A DNA stretch of 20,895 bases from Pelomyxa schiedti (Eukaryota > Evosea > Pelobiontida > Pelomyxidae): positions 1 through 20,895 of the forward strand of contig JAHLWZ010001080.1 in NCBI GenBank assembly GCA_020536535.1, given 5' to 3'. The notes under the pieces are model-generated. The model was given only the letters and a program-made list of their open reading frames with translations, had not been told where the DNA came from and did not search any database. The position numbers and the translations under genes are program-made. Within the stretch, counting starts at the first letter, position 1. Each line of letters begins with the position of its first letter. This document shows, piece by piece, positions 7,619-17,663 of the stretch.

Positions 7619-9103
7619 TCAGGACAGCTCCAATGTCAGGTCAAACTCATCTGGATCAGAAAGCTGCCTCGGCCTTCCAGGGGCGTTGTATGTGATGGCT
7701 GCCAAAAGGGTGTCAGTCTCAGCATCAGTTACAGGATACCTCACTGATGTCCTCTTGAGGCGTTCTCGTTCTGTGGGTGGGCCGCACTCCCACACGAAAA
7801 TGCCACACTCCAGGACCATAGTAATCCACATCGTGGATCCATCTGTGCTGCCTGGAACTTGCTTGTGCCTGTAACCACGGGCACATGGTGTAGTGAGGTC
7901 ACTGGTGTGGAACACACTGTAGGAGATGGTGGGGGAGGCAACTGAGAGGAGGTTGCTGCTAAGGGGCTCCACGAACCCATCAATGGTGTGGGTCTGGTTC
8001 GTGACGGTGTTGTGGAGTAAGTGCACTCGGTTGGTGGATCCCTGTTGTGGGACACACACGCAAATTGGATCGCCACCAAACACTGTGGTGTGTTCATTCC
8101 GGGGCAATGGCAGAGTCACAGGCCCCCTCTGGAGCACAAGTGACCTCTGTGTGAATGTGGCCACCAAGTCAATGGACTGCAGCAGAATCTCGTTGAAATT
8201 ATCAGGTGACTTGGGAACAGCCATGAGAAGAACATCGGCGTCACGGTCACAGAGAGATACGCTCAAAATTGTGGAATTGTCCCAGCTGATTGTTGCAAGA
8301 TCCTCTGGAGTGAACAACAAAGGCTTGCAAGACTCGCCTTCAGCACTGGGATTCACCTCGGAGTCGCAGAGCCTCAGCAGCGTAATCTCAATTGTATTAG
8401 CGATCACGATCCACCTGCTGTTGCAGCAAACTGAGGTGTTGATCCAGCTCGGTGTACAAGTGAACACGTTCCTGACCATCACACCACTCCCATCCACGAT
8501 GTCAACCATCACCCCATTGGCCAGCGTCCTGGTGACAACCAGCCTGTCCCTGCCAATTTTTTTGCCTGATACTCCTTCTCCTTCTTCAGCCGGTGGTTGT
8601 ATTCTGGCCGCTGTGGCCTGTTCTCCGATGCACCCAGCCATCTGCGTGGCGGCCAACGCGGCCCCGAACGTTGGGAACTGGCCGAACCGCACGACTCCGA
8701 GGGTCGGCGACAGCCGCATCCACACGTGCACCTCGTAGTGCTCGTCCTCCAGGCTCCCGCCCTTGATCCCTCCCCTCAGCGTGAACGCGACGTCCCTGCA
8801 GGGCCCGAGCACCCAGTTCCGGCCCAGCTCGGCGACGACCGACGGGGACTGGGCGAGGAGCCTGGCCGGCGACTGCGGCCGCGTCCTGGGCACCAGCGAG
8901 CCGCACGCGAACGCGACGAACTGCTGGGCGGCCAGCAAGAACACGTCGAGCGTGACGTGGCGCTGCTGGGGCCGGGAGGGCAGCAACGGCGATGATGGCG
9001 GTGGTTGCTGGGCGTCGGTGTCCCTCTTTGCCTTGTTGTGCAGTGCACTGCCCATCGGTTTGGTTTTTTTGGTGGAACATCGTTGATATCCAGTCAGTTC
9101 CAT
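7619..9103 (-). CDS. Lineage-specific protein, possible beta-propeller; paralogue of 12700-14067
   Basis: A single exon of 494 aa from the ATG at 9103. ATG 9055 (MGSALHNK) is an alternative start. The N-terminus is Gln/Pro-rich, then comes a module with QQFVAFACGSLVPRTRPQ and ARLLAQSPSVVAELGRNW. The rest has repeated short hydrophobic strands ending in W/F (SRWIVIANTIEITLLRL, YEVHVWMRLSP, GIFVWECGPP), suggestive of beta-propeller blades but without a WD or Kelch signature. The gene at 12700 shares the N-terminal DQFV module and the R/K-W-L/I-V core strand pattern. No signal peptide or membrane helix. The DNA at about 8590-8990 is clearly more GC-rich than the rest. Function unknown. Confidence 0.65.
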   Translation of the reverse strand: MELTGYQRCSTKKTKPMGSALHNKAKRDTDAQQPPPSSPLLPSRPQQRHVTLDVFLLAAQQFVAFACGSLVPRTRPQSPARLLAQSPSVVAELGRNWVLGPCRDVAFTLRGGIKGGSLEDEHYEVHVWMRLSPTLGVVRFGQFPTFGAALAATQMAGCIGEQATAARIQPPAEEGEGVSGKKIGRDRLVVTRTLANGVMVDIVDGSGVMVRNVFTCTPSWINTSVCCNSRWIVIANTIEITLLRLCDSEVNPSAEGESCKPLLFTPEDLATISWDNSTILSVSLCDRDADVLLMAVPKSPDNFNEILLQSIDLVATFTQRSLVLQRGPVTLPLPRNEHTTVFGGDPICVCVPQQGSTNRVHLLHNTVTNQTHTIDGFVEPLSSNLLSVASPTISYSVFHTSDLTTPCARGYRHKQVPGSTDGSTMWITMVLECGIFVWECGPPTERERLKRTSVRYPVTDAETDTLLAAITYNAPGRPRQLSDPDEFDLTLELS

Positions 9104-9196
9104 TCTCTGAATGCTTGGTCCTACCCCCTTGGAAACAGGCCTGTTTATTGCCGATAAATGTTGTTCCTAGCTGTGATTGATGGCCATGCGACATTG

Positions 9197-9801
9197 TCAC
9201 TCACCCGCGGGACCCGGTACCTGGAAGCTGATCAGAGTGTTCAACAAGGTGAATTCCTGCGAGAGCGACCAGTGACTTCGGCATTGCCACCTCACACTTC
9301 GAACTGGCTATCTCATCACTGGGGCTCAACTTCTCACTCACTTTGACAATCACCAGCCATGACTTTGTTTCCCGCCAACAAGTAGAAGCCGGGCCTGCTT
9401 GAGTGAACCCCAACATCACCCATTACTGACCCCCCCGAACGTCCCACAACCAATGCTTTTCGGAGTTTACTCTTCTGAACCAACTTAGTTTCGGGAGACT
9501 CCGCAATAAGTTGGGGTGCGGCCAACTTGGGGTAAAAAAAACGGAGTTCTAAGTCGAACAGTTCTTCAGAGCAGCGTGGAGTGAACCAGTGAATGCACCT
9601 TGCTTGCAACAGCTTGTCACAAGTTGAGTCGCTGTTGTTGGATGCAGAGGGGAGTGATTGTTGAACTGCAGACAGCACTGCTGAGGTCACATGTCCTTTC
9701 CCCACAAGTTTTTGAAGTGCGTCATGCAACTTCTTAGGTAACCAGACAGGACGCTGGTTTGGGTGGTCTTGCTTGTTTGGGGAGGAAGTGCTTTGGCTCA
9801 T
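9197..9801 (-). CDS. Small two-exon protein of unknown function
   Basis: Exon 1 9801-9342 starts at the ATG of MSQSTSSPNKQDHPNQ. A 38-nt intron 9341-9304 (donor GTGAGT, acceptor GCCAG) leads to exon 2 9303-9197, giving 188 aa. Without splicing the frame ends at 9334. Visible features are a polar N-terminus, a helix-rich LPKKLHDALQKLVGKG, and CIHWFTPRCSEELFDLELRF. A second GTGAGT directly before the stop could extend the gene towards 9150. Part of exon 1 (9387-9431) is duplicated at bases 1-45. I recognise no family. The gene lies 93 bp upstream of the 9103 start and on the same strand. Confidence 0.45.
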
Positions 9802-10199
9802 TGTGCCCACAGTAAAAAAAAACCTCACTACAATCTTAGAAAACAACACCACAACTTGCACCCACCACCTTCGAGAGCAATAGGTTGCGGTTACTCCCGA
9901 TCGTTTTTGGAGTTTACTCCGAAAAAACCCTGTTTTTTGCCGATTTCTTGGCTCTAAGCCACGCTTCTGACATCGCCTGATCACCATGTCTTCCCAACGC
10001 TGTTTGTATATTTATCACCTTGTTTCGGTTGAGAGACAGCCCTGCGTTGCAAAGAAAGCAATTTTTTTATATTTTCGAGTAAACTCCATTGGCCGTCCCA
10101 AGTCGGTTGCCCCACCGCTGCAGAGGAACGAAGAAGAACCTCTGCGTCCGGTGGCAATAATCCCACACGAGCCTGATTGCCAATGACGATGGACTTGTC
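9802..10199. other. Divergent intergenic region with GGAGTTTACTC motifs
   Basis: Separates the minus-strand gene at 9801 from the plus-strand acidic gene at 10200. TTTTTGGAGTTTACTCCGAAAAA-like sequence at about 9905-9927 is a near-perfect hairpin. The same GGAGTTTACTC occurs at 9461-9471 and, inverted, at about 10075-10087. From about 10100 the sequence matches the start of the window. Bases 10111-10185 are nearly identical to 88-162. Confidence 0.5.
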
Positions 10200-10657
10200 A
10201 TGCACGATGATGATGACGATGACGAGGACGAGGACGAGGCCGAGGAGGAGGATGAGATGGTGGAACCAGCGCCGCCACGACACCCACCGCCACGACAGCA
10301 GCGGGGGGGGTGGGGGTGGTGCGACATCAACAGCATGTGGCCACGAACTGGTCTCGTGCACTCTGGGAGACGCTGACCGACACGGACGAGGTGCGAACGG
10401 TTGTTACGGCGTAAACAAATTATGGGGTGTTGCTTTGTATGCGGCGTTGTGTGGTGGTCGTCGTGGCCACACAACAGCCGTCCTCGACAGAAACTTTTTC
10501 TGTTCTCAGAACTGTTGATCTGAGAATCACAGAGCTCCAAGAGTGCATCCGAATGCGGCAACATAAAGCAACCACTTGTGGCTCTCACCATGAGGAAGAA
10601 ATCCCTGAGAAATTGCCACACTCCCAGTGGGAACCCATAATGGCGAATTCGAATTAG
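10200..10657 (+). CDS. Acidic small protein, copy 2, with a 2-bp frame break
   Basis: Exon 1 10200-10390 starts at a real ATG (MHDDDDDDEDEDEAEEED) and ends at GAG|GTGCGA. The intron 10391-10477 is 87 nt and exon 2 is 10478-10657 (PSSTETFSVLRTVDLRI, then EECIRM-like helix, ending IMANSN). The conserved NWSRALWETLTDTDE block is out of frame because of an extra two bases at about 10336-10339 (AGCATGTGGCC against AGCATGGCC in copy 1). Without them exon 1 is 63 codons, ends in phase 0 and joins exon 2 in frame, for about 122 aa. So this is a recently broken gene, a polymorphic allele or an assembly error. Function unknown; a long acidic N-terminus often binds basic proteins or nucleic acid-associated factors. 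Confidence 0.5.
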
Positions 10658-11119
10658 TCAAGCTTAGCGCGCGTTTTTTGCCTTCGACAAGACATATTTT
10701 ATTTTTTTTTAAACAAAACAAAACAAACAAACACGAAGGCAAGGCGGAAGACGACACACAGGTATTTATTGAACAACGTTTATTGTTATTTTCATGTCGT
10801 GGTGGATGTTGTTTTTTCGCTTTTTTTTATTTATCTTCCCCCTCCCTCACCGACACACAGATCTCGAGATCTTGCTGCGCCATGTAGCGACGATGAGTTG
10901 ACTGCGGTTCTTGCCATACAGTGCAGCGTGGTGGTAGTGCAGAGTGGGGAGCGGTGCAGGCTGGCTGCGGCGCGGGGGGGAGAGACTTCTGTCTGTGTGG
11001 CTGCTGCTGCTGGGGGAGGGTGCTTCTTGCAACCGGCGACACATCATCATCATCATCGTGGCAATCCCGGGCGGGGAGGCCTTTGCAGGGCGCGGCCTTG
11101 GACGATGGGGCCCTGTGCC
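10658..11119. other. Spacer with A/T tracts and a perfect palindrome
   Basis: Long T-run and AAACAAAACAAAACAAAC tract at about 10685-10732, then a pyrimidine-rich CCCCCTCCCTCACCGACACACAG that looks like a splice acceptor ending at 10860. AGATCTCGAGATCT (10859-10872) is a perfect 14-bp palindrome. Open frames here are GC-rich and unconvincing. It may hold the promoter and first exon of the F-box-like remnant that follows. Confidence 0.4.
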
Positions 11120-11474
11120 ACAACCTAACCAGTTGCGGGACGACCCCACCCTGTGCGACCGCGTCATCCGCGACCTCCTCTTGCACGAGCGGAAAGCGAC
11201 GACCGGGCCATCCACCACGTTTGCAACACAACGCGGAGGGACCCGGCCCTGTGGCTTCTGTATGTGCCAAATCTTCTTCCTCTTCCAGTCGAAGTCTGAA
11301 AGTCGCTGTCATCACGTGAGCATTACAAGCCAGTCGTGGTTATTGACAAGGCCTCCTTCGCAAATTGTAAGTCAGCACCACTCATTCTCTGATAGTAATA
11401 TTCTTTGCACAGGGGAGGAGACCGAGAAACAGTCTTGGATGAATCATATTCAGCAGGAATCCTTCCGTGACTGA
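11120..11474 (+). pseudogene. F-box-like remnant with downstream exons
   Basis: LRDDPTLCDRVIRDLLLHER (about 11134-11193) is followed, one frame over, by DDRAIHHVCNTTRRDPALWL (about 11200-11259). Together they read like an F-box (two helices, then R-D-P-x-L-W), broken by a one-base shift near 11193-11199. Further on, SSREHYKPVVVIDKASFAN joins WEETEKQSWMNHIQQESF across a clean 46-nt intron 11367-11412 and ends at TGA 11472-11474. I could not find a start codon or connect the first two parts to the last in one frame. It may be a decayed gene or a real gene whose early exons I misread. Confidence 0.35.
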
Positions 11475-11543
11475 ACTTACCTCATTCTTCCCACCGAATA
11501 CCGTCATCAGAGCGTGCGTCATTTGTTGCAGAACAACAAGCAC

Positions 11544-11721
11544 CGGCCAATCCCCGTGGGAGTCTCGCCATGGGTTGGAGCCTTCCGGTTGGCGCGTCTG
11601 GACGGCGCGTTTAAGCCCGGGGGACCTCATCTTGTGACAGACCCTTGCGAGGGGACGTGTCGACGGGGCCTTGTCACGGGGGAAAGCTCCGCGATGGGAC
11701 TCTGCCGACGCCTCTCTGGCC
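11544..11721. repeat. 178-bp GC-rich repeat, copy A
   Basis: Matches 12193-12370 over 178 bp with a single difference that I can see. Weaker similarity continues to about 11770 (TCATCGGGCT, TGCTTATTGAG). It starts with CGGCCAATCCCC, containing a CCAAT box. Possible pairings are GAGTC/GACTC near the ends and GTGACA/TGTCAC in the middle, so it may be a structured RNA. Both strands have open frames without similarity to anything I know. Confidence 0.9.
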
Positions 11722-12192
11722 TCTCTTCGACTTCTCGTCATCGGGCTGCTGATGCACAGATGCTTATTGAGTTGGCTACTGCAATTCAGCTGCTGCTGTG
11801 GCCGCATTATATTATATTACCATCCTCGTCAACAGACAACTCCATTGCGCTTCCTATACTTCTTGGAAGTTGGTGCCCTTGTCTTGGAGGCAGCAGGTTT
11901 GAGACACCTTTTTCCCTTTTCCCTGCTCTCTAACTGGTTGACACAGAAATTTCACACTCACACACTGGTTTGCCGGAGAACGGATAATGTTCTTCTTGCA
12001 TGCGGGTATATATTCCTGCATACTGTAGTTTTCTGCATGACCGTGATAACCCCTGTAAGTGCTCTCCAAAATACAATCCAATAAAATACTAACCATTGTC
12101 ACAGTGAGAAAAACTATGACGGTGCACTCTCTCCTCTCCATCAATCAGTCAGGCGAACATCATTCTTTCGGCTTCTGAAGAGCACAGCCGCG
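11722..12192. other. Spacer between the two 178-bp repeats
   Basis: Contains TATATTATATTA (about 11807-11818), a GTATATATTCC motif (12005-12015) and AATAAAATAC at about 12080. I find no exon pair that closes. It may hold a short transcript unit or be unique sequence trapped by a tandem duplication of about 650 bp. Confidence 0.4.
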
Positions 12193-12370
12193 CGGCCAAT
12201 CCCCGTGGGAGTCTTGCCATGGGTTGGAGCCTTCCGGTTGGCGCGTCTGGACGGCGCGTTTAAGCCCGGGGGACCTCATCTTGTGACAGACCCTTGCGAG
12301 GGGACGTGTCGACGGGGCCTTGTCACGGGGGAAAGCTCCGCGATGGGACTCTGCCGACGCCTCTCTGGCC
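12193..12370. repeat. 178-bp GC-rich repeat, copy B
   Basis: Second copy of 11544-11721 in the same orientation, 649 bp downstream. The flanks share only scattered similarity on the right (TCATCGGGCT, TGCTTATTGAG up to about 12431) and none on the left. Confidence 0.9.
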
Positions 12371-12446
12371 CTGTCTCACTTCCTCCTCGTCGACTTCACA
12401 TCATCGGGCTTCTGATGCATGCTGCTTATTGAGATCATCAACAGAC

Positions 12447-12569
12447 ATGAGAGATTCATTTGAGAACAGCACCGCTAACAGTAAGGCAACTTCCCCTGCT
12501 GCCCAAACTAACCGTGTTGTTATGCAGTATACCGGCCAGCCAGTCTCTGTGACCTTGCACCCCAAGTAA
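12447..12569 (+). CDS. Possible 40-aa ORF or terminal exon
   Basis: ATG at 12447 opens MRDSFENSTANSKATSP and ends QPVSVTLHPK at TAA 12567-12569. An acceptor-like CATCAACAG lies just before it, so it might be a last exon instead. No family recognised. Downstream, CTTCTTC/GAAGAAG around TGT (12618-12634) forms a small hairpin 66 bp before the next gene. Confidence 0.25.
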   Translation: MRDSFENSTANSKATSPAAQTNRVVMQYTGQPVSVTLHPK

Positions 12570-12699
12570 CCATAAAACAAGAAATTTTTTCTCAAACAAA
12601 TTTGCTGTTGTTCTTACCTCTTCTTCTGTGAAGAAGAATCTGTTTGGTGTAGAATCAGTCGTTGCGTTGTTGTTGGGGCAGGGGGCACGCACACCCATA

Positions 12700-14067
12700 A
12701 TGAGCAGCAGCAACCGTTCATTGTGCCACTGGTACTCTGACAACAACAGCGACGGTGGGTTCGTCGGTGTGGGTGTGACCGTTCGTGACCAGTTTGTCGG
12801 CCTGTTGATGTCAACGCACCCTCGCTGTGGCCGTCAACATCGAAATCGAATAGTGACTAGCCCCTGTCCTCAGCAACACCAGGAATTTCCATCGCTGCCG
12901 CCGACGAGCACAAGTCCCTTGGATGTGATGAATAGAATGAATGTTGATGATGATGATACTAGAGGTGATGGCGAGAACAACGTGGGTGGCGTGACTGCAA
13001 TTGGTGCTGGAATCAAGGTTCTGTGGGATTGGTGTTGGTCGGGTGAATCGCCTGTGAGAGTGTTTTGCTTGAAGCTGGGGAACGGCCCCCTGTTCACCTT
13101 CTCGTTTTCTCTTCTCTTGGAATCAGTGGCTACATCCAACAGGAATGTAGTTGGGGTGGTGAGGTGTGGGAGGAGCGAGGAAGATTTGGTTGGTGTGTGT
13201 GGGGAAGGAAACAGAGCGGTCTCTTGGGCAGAGATGTTTGGTGGGAGGAGCAAAGGCTTAGTGTCAAAGTTCTTTATGAGTGACATTGTGCATAGGCCTG
13301 AGTCAAACTTAGTTGGAGATAGAAGAGCTTTATCTGATTACGCCCTCTCCAAGTTCCACTACATCAACGGAAAGTGGCTGGTTGTGTTCTACAACACCAG
13401 CAAATGGGAAATGGAAGTTACCAATTTGCAGGATGGCTCACAGCTGGGGGAATTTAGTGTGCTTGAGCTTCCTGTGCCAAAGGGTGATTGGGGGAACTTT
13501 ACATTCCAGTTCAACAAGTTTTCTCCAAATGAGGCAGTTGTGTATCTGAGAACCAGCGTGGTTCCTATTCAAGGAATTTCAATGCTGCATGTGATTGACC
13601 TCCCACAGTGTTTTGCTGCCAAATCCTTTTCTGTGTTGAGCTCCACGAAGTGCCCTGCCAGTTGCCTCAATGTGACGCATCTTGTGCTCAATCGGAGGAA
13701 TGGAGCCCGTTGTTTCGTGTTCAGTGATATGTCTTCCATACTTGTAATAGAGGAGGGAACAGGCGTTGAGCAGAGGCTGAGTGGTGAAGGTTGTGAAGTA
13801 TCGCAACTGAGTGTGTCCACGTTTTGTGTGACCAGAGGCACACTCCCGACATACGAGATATGGGACTGCAACAACCTCACAGCACCACTGAGGATTATAC
13901 TGCGCCCAGTTGTTGAGTGCCGGTTGTTTGCCGAAGGTGGCCTCATATTCGTCAGAACAGGCAGCAGATTTGAAGTATATGTTTGTGGCGGCACAGCGCC
14001 CATTGTTGCCTTCCAACCAACTAAATTCTGGGTCAATGCCCAGAACCACTTCTCATTCCTTGTGTGA
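12700..14067 (+). CDS. Lineage-specific protein, possible beta-propeller; paralogue of 7619-9103
   Basis: A single exon of 455 aa from the ATG at 12700 (MSSSNRSLCHWYSDNN); the frame is open upstream but has no earlier ATG. The N-terminal VRDQFVGLLMSTHPRCG matches the QQFVAFACGS module of the minus-strand gene at 7619. After an Asp-rich linker (NRMNVDDDDTRGDGENN) come VLWDWCWSGESPVRVF and a series of beta strands: INGKWLVVFYNTSKWEMEV, NEAVVYLRTS, GARCFVFSDMSSILVIEEG, YEIWDCNNL, GGLIFVRTGSRFEVYVCGG. The pattern fits a propeller without WD40 consensus. No signal peptide or membrane segment. Its stop is only 95 bp from the Hsp70 ATG, so the two may share regulatory DNA. Confidence 0.7.
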   Translation: MSSSNRSLCHWYSDNNSDGGFVGVGVTVRDQFVGLLMSTHPRCGRQHRNRIVTSPCPQQHQEFPSLPPTSTSPLDVMNRMNVDDDDTRGDGENNVGGVTAIGAGIKVLWDWCWSGESPVRVFCLKLGNGPLFTFSFSLLLESVATSNRNVVGVVRCGRSEEDLVGVCGEGNRAVSWAEMFGGRSKGLVSKFFMSDIVHRPESNLVGDRRALSDYALSKFHYINGKWLVVFYNTSKWEMEVTNLQDGSQLGEFSVLELPVPKGDWGNFTFQFNKFSPNEAVVYLRTSVVPIQGISMLHVIDLPQCFAAKSFSVLSSTKCPASCLNVTHLVLNRRNGARCFVFSDMSSILVIEEGTGVEQRLSGEGCEVSQLSVSTFCVTRGTLPTYEIWDCNNLTAPLRIILRPVVECRLFAEGGLIFVRTGSRFEVYVCGGTAPIVAFQPTKFWVNAQNHFSFLV

Positions 14068-14162
14068 TGTTGACACAACACACGAAAAGCGGGATTAAAA
14101 AACTTCGCTTTCTTATTCTTGCAGTTGCATAAATTAAACTAACCCAAGATCTGCACGCGACC

Positions 14163-17444
<3,282 letters not shown>

Positions 17445-17464
17445 CAAAAAAATAATCAGATTTT

Positions 17465-17632
17465 TTAACTTGATCTCTTTTCAAGCCACCATTTTTTTGC
17501 TGGCTCTTCTGGTAATAATAGATAGAAAAGTTGGTAGATCGGAAAAGCCAGCATTGTGGCAAAAAGTACAACCTTGTTGCCGTACTTGTTCAAATAATAA
17601 AAAACAAACACAAAAAAACCAAACCAAGGCAT
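17465..17632 (-). CDS. Possible 55-aa membrane protein between Hsp70 and kinase
   Basis: Minus-strand ATG at 17632 opens MPWFGFFVFVFYYLNKYG, followed by a second hydrophobic segment (VVLFATMLAFPIYQLFYLLL) and a charged end, PEEPAKKWWLEKRSS. Two short membrane segments and a Lys/Arg-rich tail fit a small ER or mitochondrial membrane protein. I know no family match. The ATG overlaps the kinase ATG in the palindrome CATG. The frame is also open upstream, and GTTTTGTTAG just before the ATG could be an acceptor, so this may be a last exon. It could equally be antisense chance sequence in the 186-bp Hsp70-kinase gap. Confidence 0.35.
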   Translation of the reverse strand: MPWFGFFVFVFYYLNKYGNKVVLFATMLAFPIYQLFYLLLPEEPAKKWWLEKRSS

Positions 17633-17663
17633 GGGGCTAACAAAACCAGAAGAGCCAGCAAAA
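17495..17663. repeat. 19-bp perfect inverted repeat around the kinase start
   Basis: TTTTGCTGGCTCTTCTGGT at 17495-17513 is exactly complementary to 17645-17663. The right arm is kinase exon 1 and codes for PEEPAK on the plus strand. The left arm codes for PEEPAK on the minus strand at the end of the small membrane ORF. Confidence 0.9.

Noticed and set aside
7926-9200. Long ORFs (up to 270 codons) opposite or out of frame with the 7619-9103 gene
   Set aside because: Biased, arginine- or serine-rich composition and no paralogue support; the 494-aa frame has a paralogue.
9802-9987. Extension of the 9801 gene upstream to 9987
   Set aside because: No ATG with good context there, and the T/A-run and GGAGTTTACTCC hairpin suggest non-coding DNA; the upstream residues look unlike the rest.
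11544-11721. RNase P RNA, SRP RNA or 5S rRNA in the GC-rich repeat
   Set aside because: A few short words look similar but no conserved core could be laid out in order.
11544-12370. The two 178-bp repeats as LTRs of a retroelement
   Set aside because: They lack TG...CA ends, a primer-binding site and any pol-like frame between them; the interior is only 471 bp.
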